From: CAYFZR01 sp964347835 [NCBI: uncultured archaeon]
GTDB taxonomy: Archaea > CAYFZR01
Direction: 5' to 3'
Length of the DNA: 47,236 nucleotides
NCBI GenBank assembly: GCA_964347835.1
Contig: CAYFZR010000011.1
Coordinates: 1-47,236 of the forward strand
Below, piece after piece: positions 34,457 through 41,887 of the stretch (position 1 is its first letter; every line of letters begins with the position of its first letter). The notes below the pieces were generated by a model. It searched no databases, was not told where the DNA came from, and saw only the letters and a program-made list of their open reading frames with translations. Both the position numbers and the translations under genes were made by a program.

Positions 34457-35128
34457 CTATTTTATTTCCTTCTCTACCAAAATTGATACATGATCTTTGT
34501 CGAATGGGTCTAAAGTACTCGAATAAAGTTTTCTATACCCTCTTTCTTCTATCTTTACTTGTTCTTCTTTGAATACTTTATTTGGATCTTTGGTTACGTC
34601 TATACTTCTCGTCTTTATACATAAGACCCCTTTACGCTTTTCCTTTAAGAAAGCGTCGGCATTGATTAAAAAAATATCAGTTAAGTTAGGCTGTGCTATA
34701 TCTTGGTAAATTAGATCTATGTCCTCTATCAGGAACGAGTATGAACTGGGCTTATTCGCATCTCCCATGATAGGTATCATATTCTCTCTTCTTTCACATA
34801 AAACTATTAATTTTTTTAAGGCGTGAGGAGATATTTCTACACAATATATTCTTCCTTCAGGTCCGATTATATCTGAAATATGACTCGCAGTAGTGCCTGA
34901 GGCAGCGCCAAGGTATAGAATATTCGTGCCTTTTTTTATAGGGGAAACCATACCTTTCAGTAACATGGCACAAAGTTTACTCCTGTAAGGATTCCAAATT
35001 CTGTATTCATTATTCTTGAAAGATACTAACTTTTCTCCATAGACTTTATTGCCCCTATCCAAATTTAAGGTGAGTAAATCCTTCGTCTCATTGTCCAAAA
35101 ATACGCCTGGAAATATCTCTTCTATCAT
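34457..35128 (-). CDS. flpA: Fibrillarin-like rRNA/tRNA 2'-O-methyltransferase
   Basis: FlpA is the catalytic subunit of archaeal box C/D ribonucleoproteins. It methylates the 2'-hydroxyl of rRNA and tRNA at sites chosen by guide RNAs. The 223 residues are normal. The N-terminal part has EYRIWNPYRSKLCAMLLKG near residue 47. The SAM site follows as ILYLGAASGTTASHISDIIG near 70-90, with YCVEISPHALKKL and DLIYQDIAQPN. Lys in CIKTRSID and Asp in the QDIAQP segment are the conserved catalytic-site residues. Its ATG overlaps the nop5 stop by four bases. FlpA and Nop5 bind each other, so coupling makes sense. Confidence 0.97.
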   Translation of the reverse strand: MIEEIFPGVFLDNETKDLLTLNLDRGNKVYGEKLVSFKNNEYRIWNPYRSKLCAMLLKGMVSPIKKGTNILYLGAASGTTASHISDIIGPEGRIYCVEISPHALKKLIVLCERRENMIPIMGDANKPSSYSFLIEDIDLIYQDIAQPNLTDIFLINADAFLKEKRKGVLCIKTRSIDVTKDPNKVFKEEQVKIEERGYRKLYSSTLDPFDKDHVSILVEKEIK

Positions 35129-36231
35129 CTTATCCTCTTCTTTGGCTTCGGATATTTGTTTTTTATATGTTCTACTCTCGTTTTTAGATCCTCCAGAATT
35201 TCATCAGACCTATCCTCACCGGAGTAGGCATCTATACGAGCGCAGATAGCTATTTTACTTGAAAATGACCTTGATATCTTTCCTCTTTGCCAAACAGGTG
35301 CCTTATGTACCATAGGATGTTGGAAAACAATACCGTGTTTTGGAGGTTTTGTTCCTTGTCTTAGATGTCTAAAAAACGCTTTTTCAGCACCTAATATTTG
35401 AATAGTGCTAGCAGGCAGAGATGCAAGTTCTTTGAGACCATTTGAAAGTGTTATTAATCTCGCACCTAAAATAGGACCCGCCACTTTAGAGAGATTTGGA
35501 GCAAAAGCAGACATAAAAGTTTCTGTGTATTCTAAAAGTTCTTCTCTGTACTTATATAATTCATCTAAACAGCTTGCAAGTCTCTTTATAGTTTCCATGT
35601 CATATTCTCTCAGTTTTACTCCCATAGAAGTGGCCTGAATTTTTTTAAGATTTTCATCTAACTTTCCTATTTCTTCTCTGTCTCCTAATCTTACATAACT
35701 TACATATTTTGAATGATCCTCGATTGTCTTATCCAATTCTGGAAAATGTAGGGAGTACCACTCTCTCAACCTTTGAATTAAGATGTTTATGCTTTGATCT
35801 AAATCGTCCAATGTCCTGACTGCATTAATTATCAATTTGTCTTCTTCTCCTATAATATCTTTTATCTCAAGTTTAACCGCCTCTAAAGCAATATTATTTA
35901 TAAAAGACCTGAAATCTTTCTTATTTTTTATAACACCTTCTTCAACAGCAAGTTTATACATTTCTTTTCTCTTTTTCTCTATTACTTTACAAGGAAACTC
36001 TACCTTTGTTTTGATACTCAATTTTTCCGATAAACGTTTGTTCTCTAATATTAGTTTACTTGCGCGATTTTTTTCGATCAATTCTTCCAATTCAGGTATT
36101 ACCTCTCCTTTTTTCATCTTTATCCATTTATCAGCAAAATCTTTTTTGAATATAATTTTGTCCACGATGCTACCTTTTTCGTTTAATAAAAAAACGCCAA
36201 AGGGAGTTTGAAGCAAATAAAACTCTTGCAT
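35125..36231 (-). CDS. nop5: Nop5 (Nop56/58-like) C/D RNP scaffold protein
   Basis: Nop5 holds fibrillarin and L7Ae-bound guide RNA together in the archaeal box C/D particle. The 368-residue protein has the N-terminal fibrillarin-binding domain, a long coiled coil at about residues 110-240, and the C-terminal Nop domain. The Nop signature is seen in APNLSKVAGPILGARLITL near residue 248, then ASLPASTIQILGAEKAFFRH and GIVFQHPMVHKAPVWQRGK. The tail is basic (NKYPKPKKRIR), as usual. The start overlaps the beta-RFAP synthase stop by one base. An L7Ae gene is not in this window. Confidence 0.97.
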   Translation of the reverse strand: MQEFYLLQTPFGVFLLNEKGSIVDKIIFKKDFADKWIKMKKGEVIPELEELIEKNRASKLILENKRLSEKLSIKTKVEFPCKVIEKKRKEMYKLAVEEGVIKNKKDFRSFINNIALEAVKLEIKDIIGEEDKLIINAVRTLDDLDQSINILIQRLREWYSLHFPELDKTIEDHSKYVSYVRLGDREEIGKLDENLKKIQATSMGVKLREYDMETIKRLASCLDELYKYREELLEYTETFMSAFAPNLSKVAGPILGARLITLSNGLKELASLPASTIQILGAEKAFFRHLRQGTKPPKHGIVFQHPMVHKAPVWQRGKISRSFSSKIAICARIDAYSGEDRSDEILEDLKTRVEHIKNKYPKPKKRIR

Positions 36232-37211
36232 TAAAAACCCTCTATTTTAATCCCTATGTTATTCGCCTTTGTAATCCACACCTTTCCCTTAACGCTCTCT
36301 TCCATTATTTCTAATGCGTATTTCGCTACTTCTTTCCCGTCATGGGTGAAAGAGAATACTAAAGGACCAAAAGAACTCATTCCTGTATAAGATACTTCAT
36401 TCAATTCTTTTAAAAGTTTTTTCACAACGGGATGTTGAAGTTCTACCTCAATCCTCTTAAAACCAATGTTCTGTATACTCCTTATTGCCTCTCCGAATGA
36501 ATCTATATTCTCTTCCACCACAGCCGGGAGTAGCCTCATAAGTATCAGATGAGACAACTCTCTTACTTCTTCTATGTCCAAAGGACAGTATTTCTTGAAT
36601 ATGTCAACCTCTTTTTTTGCGTGGGCACCCTTCTCTACGTTTGGCAGCGCAAGCACAATATCCCAGTCAGGAAAATCTACTCGAGATATTACCGGTGGAG
36701 GTTTTATACCCTTTGAGGCAGAAGACGGTCTAAAATCTTTTTTTTCTTTATTTTTCCCGAAAGTATGACCTCCATCCACTATAAAACCCCCAGTTTCAAA
36801 GGCTGCTACCCCTATTCCAGAGGTTCCTCCCCTGCCGACTATTCTGGCTATTTCTCTTACTGGTAGATCCACAGAGTAAAGTCGGCATGCAGCAAAACCG
36901 CTTGCAAGGGAGAGTTGAGTACCAGAGCCTAGACCTGAATGAGATGGAAAGTCCTCTATTAAGTTAAAATCAATCCCACCATCTATATTGCAGTGTTTTA
37001 ATACGTTTTTAGCCGAATTGAGAATTCTATCTGCTTTTACCCCCTCACAGTTAGTCTTTAATTTATCAGAGACCTTTGCCTCAAGGATTATTCTAGGATC
37101 ATTTAATGCTAGTCCGATGCCTCCGTCCACCCTTCCTATGCTACCATTTAGGTCTATCAGGGAAATATGTATTCTTGATGGTGTAGTTATTCTTATCATA
37201 TCGATATCCAT
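36231..37211 (-). CDS. Beta-ribofuranosylaminobenzene 5'-phosphate synthase
   Basis: This GHMP-kinase-like enzyme joins PRPP and 4-hydroxybenzoate or 4-aminobenzoate, the first committed step toward methanopterin, the C1 carrier of methanogens and relatives. The 326 residues match. The N-terminus ITTPSRIHISLIDLNGSIGR and DGGIGLALNDP are typical, as is the Gly-rich loop in SHSGLGSGTQLSLASGFA near residue 90, GRGGTSGIGVAAFETGGFI near 125, and the end TGMSSFGPLVFSF. It heads the operon with nop5 and flpA. An AGGTT lies nine bases before the ATG. It is divergent from pyrD, and PRPP links both pathways, but the link is speculative. Confidence 0.93.
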   Translation of the reverse strand: MDIDMIRITTPSRIHISLIDLNGSIGRVDGGIGLALNDPRIILEAKVSDKLKTNCEGVKADRILNSAKNVLKHCNIDGGIDFNLIEDFPSHSGLGSGTQLSLASGFAACRLYSVDLPVREIARIVGRGGTSGIGVAAFETGGFIVDGGHTFGKNKEKKDFRPSSASKGIKPPPVISRVDFPDWDIVLALPNVEKGAHAKKEVDIFKKYCPLDIEEVRELSHLILMRLLPAVVEENIDSFGEAIRSIQNIGFKRIEVELQHPVVKKLLKELNEVSYTGMSSFGPLVFSFTHDGKEVAKYALEIMEESVKGKVWITKANNIGIKIEGF

Positions 37212-37220
37212 AATACAACA

Positions 37221-37233
37221 ACCTAAATATAAG
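37221..37233 (+). promoter_or_regulatory. Predicted TATA region of pyrD
   Basis: CCTAAATATAAGC lies about 55 bases before the pyrD ATG in a 70-base divergent gap. Transcription would start near 37254, and GGTGG before the ATG would serve translation. Confidence 0.35.
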
Positions 37234-37281
37234 CATCTAAAAAGATATCAGATCTTACTATATCAAACTTTGGTGGTTCGG

Positions 37282-38178
37282 ATGTTAGATACAGAACTAT
37301 GTGGTTTATCTTTAAGGAATCCATTGATATTAGCGAGTGGAATACTAGGAGAGACAGGTAACTCTTTACTTCGAGTTTATGAAAGTGGAGCGGGGGCGGT
37401 AACAACCAAGTCCTTGAGTATAGAACCGAGAGTTGGAAATCCCAATCCTGTTATTTGTGAAGTATCAAGCGGTTTGTTAAATTGTATTGGTCTCTCGAAT
37501 CCAGGTTATAAGGAATACATAGAAGAATTGAAAATATTAAATAAAAAAGAAATTCCCATGATAGTGAGCATATTTGGAAAAGATCCTGAGGAATTTGGAA
37601 AATTATCTTCTCTCGTAGATGAATATGCGAGTATTATTGAGTTAAATATCTCTTGTCCTCACGAAAGAATAGGATTAATAGGAAAAGATCCTGAAATGAC
37701 CAAAGAAGTCGTAAAATCTGTAAAAAATTCTGTAAGCAAGCCTGTTTTTGTGAAACTTACTCCTAATGTTAATGATATAGTAGAAATTGCCTTAGAATGC
37801 GAAAAAGCAGGTGCAGACGGGGTTGTAGCCATAAATACATTAGGACCGGGAATGGTTATAGACGTCGATACCTTTAAGCCTATATTGAGTAATCGTTTTG
37901 GAGGACTTTCAGGTCCCTGTATAAAGCCTATTGCGATAAGATGTGTTTACGAAATATCCGAAGCGGTTGAAATTCCTATAATTGGAGTTGGCGGGATTTT
38001 AAACGGAAGTGACGTTATAGAATTTATGCTAGCAGGAGCATCTTGCGTTGGAATTGGAAGCGGAATTTACTATAGAGGATTGGAGATATTTGATGCAATA
38101 TCTAAAGAATTGAAAGAATATATGGTGGAAAAAGGTTTTAAATCCCCAAAAAATCTGGTTGGTTTGGCGCATGATTAA
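37282..38178 (+). CDS. pyrD: Dihydroorotate dehydrogenase, class 1B catalytic subunit
   Basis: This FMN enzyme oxidises dihydroorotate to orotate in pyrimidine synthesis. It has 298 residues, standard for class 1B. The catalytic Cys is in LNISCPHE near residue 130; class 1B enzymes use Cys where class 2 uses Ser. The N-terminus GLSLRNPLILASGILGETGN and SGLLNCIGLSNPG near 70 are typical, as is VGGILNGSDVIEFMLAGA near 243. The open frame begins at 36988, but that part is antisense to the RFAP synthase gene and lacks similarity; ATG 37282 has GGTGG before it. The adjacent pyrK supplies electrons to NAD+. Confidence 0.96.
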   Translation: MLDTELCGLSLRNPLILASGILGETGNSLLRVYESGAGAVTTKSLSIEPRVGNPNPVICEVSSGLLNCIGLSNPGYKEYIEELKILNKKEIPMIVSIFGKDPEEFGKLSSLVDEYASIIELNISCPHERIGLIGKDPEMTKEVVKSVKNSVSKPVFVKLTPNVNDIVEIALECEKAGADGVVAINTLGPGMVIDVDTFKPILSNRFGGLSGPCIKPIAIRCVYEISEAVEIPIIGVGGILNGSDVIEFMLAGASCVGIGSGIYYRGLEIFDAISKELKEYMVEKGFKSPKNLVGLAHD

Positions 38179-38956
38179 TATGGGCAAGCCTGCATCGGTT
38201 GAGATAAAAGAAATTTTCAAAGAAACGCCTAAAGTAAAGACTTTTCTTTTAAATATAACTATAGAAGCGAAACCAGGAAATTTTATCATGATATGGATTC
38301 CAGGAGTGGATGAGATACCAATGGCGATTTCTTCATTCGACCCTCTTGGAATAACTGTAGAGAAGTTGGGAGATGCTACGCAAGCGTTGCATAGGAAAGA
38401 AGAGGGAGATTTAATAGGAGTAAGAGGTCCTTTTGGAAGATCATTTGAAATTACTGGAGAGAAAATTATATTGGTAGCAGGAGGAGTTGGAATCGCGCCC
38501 TTAGTCCCCTTACCAGAGTTATATGAAAAAGAGTTTACGGTTCTTTTAGGCGCTAAGAAAAAGGAAGAACTGATTTTCTTAGATAGGCTTAGAGAGAATT
38601 CAAGTGTTGAAGTATCAACGGACGATGGGAGCCTCGGATACAAAGGATACGTTACAGACTTGTATGAGACCCATTTAAAAACCTCTAGTTACGATCTCGG
38701 TATAGCTTGCGGTCCAGAGCCGATGATGTATAAGTCCGTTCAGATATCAATGAAAAACAATATTCCATGTCAAATAAGTCTCCATAGATACATAAAGTGT
38801 GGCATTGGTTTATGCGGTCAATGCTGCGTAGATACAACTGGTTGGCGTGTTTGCAAAGAGGGTCCTGTATTTTGGGACAAGGAACTCGAATTGATAAAAG
38901 AATTCAATAAATATAGAAGAGGACCCGATGGAAGGAAGATTAAAAGACTGGATTAG
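38171..38956 (+). CDS. pyrK: Dihydroorotate dehydrogenase electron-transfer subunit
   Basis: PyrK carries FAD and a [2Fe-2S] cluster and passes electrons from PyrD to NAD+. The 261 residues include a ferredoxin-reductase-like FAD domain (MAISSFDP near residue 51, GPFGRSFEI). An NAD domain follows (IILVAGGVGIAPLVPL near 98, DLGIACGPEPMMYKSV). The cluster lies in YIKCGIGLCGQCCVDTTGWR and the VC after it, giving C-x4-C-x2-C and a fourth Cys ten residues on, with one extra Cys. The start overlaps pyrD by eight bases; ATG 38180 is an alternative. No good SD is seen, so translation probably depends on pyrD. Confidence 0.94.
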   Translation: MINMGKPASVEIKEIFKETPKVKTFLLNITIEAKPGNFIMIWIPGVDEIPMAISSFDPLGITVEKLGDATQALHRKEEGDLIGVRGPFGRSFEITGEKIILVAGGVGIAPLVPLPELYEKEFTVLLGAKKKEELIFLDRLRENSSVEVSTDDGSLGYKGYVTDLYETHLKTSSYDLGIACGPEPMMYKSVQISMKNNIPCQISLHRYIKCGIGLCGQCCVDTTGWRVCKEGPVFWDKELELIKEFNKYRRGPDGRKIKRLD

Positions 38957-38975
38957 GAAAATGGAGGACTAGAAA

Positions 38976-39740
38976 GTGAAGGTAGTTAGGTTCACAAAGG
39001 AAGGCATAGAAAAAAAAGGCATTTTGTCCGGAGAAAAAATCCTAGAGACAGATCTAGAAATTTTTGATTTATTAAAGGGAAATAAATACCAGGTAATAGA
39101 TGAGTTCGAGGTATTCCAAGTCAAAATACTGCCTCCGGTTTATCCGGAGAAGGTTATCTGCGTCGGTTTAAATTACAAGGATCATGCTGAAGAGTTGGGA
39201 TTAGAAATTCCTGAAGAACCCATATTATTTCTGAAACCTTCTTCTAGCATAATTGGGCACAAAGAAACCATAGTTTATCCTAAACAATCTAATCACGTAG
39301 ACTATGAGGTAGAACTTGCAATTGTAATTGGTAAAACATGCAGGAATGTAAGCAAGGAAGACGCAAAGGATGTAATAGCGGGTTATACAATTTTAAACGA
39401 TGTGACAGCGAGAGATTTGCAGAGGAAGGATGGACAGTGGACAAGATCAAAGAGTTTTGATACTTTTTGCCCCATAGGACCTTGCATTGAAAACGAATTA
39501 GATCCAAATAATCTTAAAATAAAATTAAGATTGAATGGCGAGGTAAAACAGGATTCAACCACAAAAAACCTGATATTCGACTGTAACTCGTTAGTTGAAT
39601 TTGTATCGGGTATAATGACGTTAAAACCCGGTGATATAATATCTACAGGTACTCCGGCAGGAGTAGGTCCTTTAAAGAGAAAAGACATCGTTGACTGTGA
39701 AATAGAGGATATTGGATTGATTTGGAATGATGTTTCATGA
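38976..39740 (+). CDS. Fumarylacetoacetate hydrolase (FAH) family protein
   Basis: The 254 residues comprise a short N-terminal domain and the FAH catalytic domain. Metal ligands are recognisable in LNYKDHAEELGLEIPEEP near residue 65, YEVELAIVIGK near 110, and NDVTARDLQRKDGQWTRSKS near 147. The closing FVSGIMTLKPGDIISTGTPA is the family mark. Members cleave C-C bonds in acylpyruvates or decarboxylate or isomerise oxo acids such as oxaloacetate. The exact reaction is unknown here. The start is GTG after GGAGG. It is 19 bases after pyrK, so it may be co-transcribed. A housekeeping role, for example removing oxaloacetate enol forms, is only a guess. Confidence 0.92.
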   Translation: MKVVRFTKEGIEKKGILSGEKILETDLEIFDLLKGNKYQVIDEFEVFQVKILPPVYPEKVICVGLNYKDHAEELGLEIPEEPILFLKPSSSIIGHKETIVYPKQSNHVDYEVELAIVIGKTCRNVSKEDAKDVIAGYTILNDVTARDLQRKDGQWTRSKSFDTFCPIGPCIENELDPNNLKIKLRLNGEVKQDSTTKNLIFDCNSLVEFVSGIMTLKPGDIISTGTPAGVGPLKRKDIVDCEIEDIGLIWNDVS

Positions 39741-39814
39741 GCGCTATAGATACAAAGTGAAGGGTATAGTAGAAGTTGGAACATAGAGTTCTTGAACAAA
39801 ATGAGATGAGGCAC

Positions 39815-40741
39815 ATGAAGGTCGCGGTCATGGGTGCTGGAGCTGTCGGCGGATATTTCGGCGGTATCTTAGCCAAAAGCGTGGTAGATGTTACCCTAAT
39901 CGCGAGGGGAAAACACCTGCAGGCGATGAAGGAAAAAGGGCTCTTCGTCAAGAGCTACAAGGGAGATTTTAAAGCAAAGGTTAGAGCAACCTCAGATCCG
40001 AGAGAAGTCGGTCCGGTGGATTTGATTCTATTCACAGTGAAATCCTACGATACCGAGGAGGCGATACAGCTGTGCTTTCCTATGATTCAAGAAAAAACCA
40101 CCATCTTGAGTCTACAAAACGGCATCGACAACGATGAGAAGATCGCCAAATCAGTCGGCTGGGAGAAGATCCTTGGAGGCGTAGCGTACATAGGAGTCAG
40201 CCTCGAAGAGCCTGGAGTCATACGCCATTCTGCTGTTGGAAAAATTGCCCTGGGTGAATTAGATGGTAGGGTAACCGATCGAGTTAAGGAGATTGCTGAA
40301 ATGTTTTCAAAAGCCGAGATACCCTTAGAGGTATCTGGTGAAATAGTAAAACTCAAGTGGGAAAAGTTGGTATGGAACGCGGCTTTCAACGCCTTGACAA
40401 CGATTACCGGGGCAACTGTAGCCGATGTGATGCGTGACGCGAAATTGAAGGAAATCGCAGTTGATGCCATGCATGAAGTCATAGAAGTCGCCAAGAAAAG
40501 CGGCGTAGAGCTAGATGAAAGCACCATTGATGATGCCCTAGAACTTTCTAAGAACGTCGGAGACTTCAAAACCTCCATGCTCCAAGATTTCGAACGAGGC
40601 AGGAGAACCGAGGTAGAAGCCTTGAATAAGATAGTCTTTGAAAGGGGGAGGGAGGTAAATGTTCGAGCGCCCATAAACCAGTGCTTTTATTCGCTGGTGT
40701 CATTTTTAGAGAAAAGACGACGAAGAAGTTTTGACATTTAG
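39815..40741 (+). CDS. panE: 2-dehydropantoate 2-reductase family (ApbA/PanE)
   Basis: This NADPH-dependent reductase makes pantoate, a precursor of coenzyme A. The 308 residues have the N-terminal Rossmann motif VMGAGAVGGYFGGILA and a Lys in FTVKSYDT near residue 70. SLQNGIDNDEKI near 97 and KLKWEKLVWNAAFNALTTIT near 178, holding the catalytic Lys, follow. The tail has DFKTSMLQDFERGRRTEVEA, as usual. The frame is open from 39776, but ATG 39815 begins MKVAVMG as expected. Its base composition is higher in G+C than the pyr genes on its left; this is where the composition changes. PanE-like paralogues with other substrates exist. Confidence 0.92.
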   Translation: MKVAVMGAGAVGGYFGGILAKSVVDVTLIARGKHLQAMKEKGLFVKSYKGDFKAKVRATSDPREVGPVDLILFTVKSYDTEEAIQLCFPMIQEKTTILSLQNGIDNDEKIAKSVGWEKILGGVAYIGVSLEEPGVIRHSAVGKIALGELDGRVTDRVKEIAEMFSKAEIPLEVSGEIVKLKWEKLVWNAAFNALTTITGATVADVMRDAKLKEIAVDAMHEVIEVAKKSGVELDESTIDDALELSKNVGDFKTSMLQDFERGRRTEVEALNKIVFERGREVNVRAPINQCFYSLVSFLEKRRRRSFDI

Positions 40742-40753
40742 AGGATTGTTGCG

Positions 40754-41215
40754 TTAAATCCACAAAATGGCGTCATAGATCTCGTTTAACCTTTTCTCGT
40801 CGATCTTATCAAAAACTGCTTGTATTCTTTTTTCTTCCTCCTTCAGGAGCCTGGGAGAGAGCGGATTTAGCTTATCGATTACTGGTTTCTTTTTTGTCAC
40901 ATCCCTAAATCGAAACCACACTACGAGGGTATCCGAGTCTTTAGTATAAAATTTAAGCACGTGGTGCATGAAGTTATATCGATCCACAAGTCTAACAGAC
41001 AGGTCTAATTGGCTTAGAGTCCCTTCATCGTAAAGAATCCTCGCCTTGAAGCCGTCTGTTCCAAAGGGTGCGTATTTGACTTTTCTGTCTTCTGCTTTAT
41101 CCTGCAGTAATTTCGCGTATTTATTCAGCTTTTTACTGTTGATGTGGTTTCCTATCATAAATACAATTATCGCCAGAAATGCGATGATGAAAATTAATCT
41201 AACCTCATTTACCAT
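40754..41215 (-). CDS. N-terminally anchored protein, unknown function
   Basis: I do not recognise this 153-residue protein. A single membrane helix (residues 6-22) is followed by a basic segment and a soluble domain of about 120 residues with aromatic beta strands (VLKFYTKDSDTLVVWFRF) and a helical end. No SD precedes the ATG; a TATA-like AATTATATTACG lies about 28 bases upstream, so it may be leaderless. It is convergent with panE, with only 12 bases between stops. Confidence 0.7.
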   Translation of the reverse strand: MVNEVRLIFIIAFLAIIVFMIGNHINSKKLNKYAKLLQDKAEDRKVKYAPFGTDGFKARILYDEGTLSQLDLSVRLVDRYNFMHHVLKFYTKDSDTLVVWFRFRDVTKKKPVIDKLNPLSPRLLKEEEKRIQAVFDKIDEKRLNEIYDAILWI

Positions 41216-41301
41216 GTATAAAAAAGTGCCTTAGCGTAATATAATTGTTTCTAGTCATGAGAGTTGGGCAATTGTAGGTTGGGTGGTAAGGACAAATTCC
41301 A

Positions 41302-41652
41302 CTAGTTGATGTGTTTACCCACGAGATCTTTCAGCTCTTCTATGTCGAGCCATCCCGTCATCTTTTCTTTACCGTTCACCACGAACAGGGGAAATTTTTT
41401 AGTCCGGTACCTTATGCATTTGGCAATGCCCTCAAAGGACATGGGATCAATCACTTTTATGGAAAGTCTCTCTCCATAGAACTTTTTTACTTCTCTGGTT
41501 AACTCGCTAAGTTTAAAGTAATCCTCTTGTACGTCTCTTGGATAGCTGGAGAAAATTTCCTCATTGACGTTTACGTCTGCCTTTTTGAGCATGGTCTCGC
41601 AATGGGGGCAGTGGGAGAAGAAGGTTGGCATTGGGGTTATTATCTCTAACAC
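41302..41652 (-). CDS. Thioredoxin-fold protein with CPHC motif
   Basis: The 116 residues show a short thioredoxin-like fold. FFSHCPHC at about 11-18 is the redox-active CxxC after a short first strand, and KFPLFVVNGKE near 86 has the cis-Pro position. Between them is a helical insert rich in Glu and Lys. It probably reduces or forms disulfides, or holds a metal, on unknown partners. The start is GTG 41652 without a clear SD; a TATA-like TTTTATATTC is 26-34 bases upstream. ATG at codon 8 would cut into the first strand. Nothing adjacent fixes the partner. Confidence 0.8.
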   Translation of the reverse strand: MLEIITPMPTFFSHCPHCETMLKKADVNVNEEIFSSYPRDVQEDYFKLSELTREVKKFYGERLSIKVIDPMSFEGIAKCIRYRTKKFPLFVVNGKEKMTGWLDIEELKDLVGKHIN

Positions 41653-41887
41653 AATTTTTCATGACCTAACACCGATCCACTAGAATATAAAATTTTGGAA
41701 CAAAGAAAAAATTATCGTGATGAGCCTGTCGGAGCTGAAAAACGGCTATTTCGATGAATTCAGGGATTACTCACTCTCATTTGTGGCTTAAATCGATAGT
41801 ATCTCTTTTTAAAAGGAAAGTTATATAAACCAATAAAAATAAAACGGTGATATATAACAATAAAAGTAAAAAAGGGGGGATGAAATA
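41653..41887. other. Intergenic stretch before cstA with C/D-like words
   Basis: No firm gene is seen. GTGATGA (41717-41723), CTGA (41735-41738) and CGATGA (41752-41757) lie in the order of C, D' and C' boxes of a guide RNA, but no CTGA closes the series, only CTCA at 41770. A 23-residue frame (41720-41791) also exists here and is not supported otherwise. Confidence 0.25.
41820..41830 (+). promoter_or_regulatory. Predicted TATA box of cstA
   Basis: GTTATATAAAC is a strong archaeal TATA-like word 58-68 bases before the cstA GTG start, giving a leader of about 40 bases that contains the GGGGGGATGA ribosome site. Confidence 0.5.

Noticed and set aside
36988-37281. N-terminal extension of pyrD by about 98 codons
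   Set aside because: It is antisense to the beta-RFAP synthase gene and would bring no known domain; ATG 37282 has an SD and a normal PyrD N-terminus.
41720-41791. 23-residue frame before the cstA promoter
   Set aside because: It is too short to judge, has no SD, and overlaps the C/D-like words.
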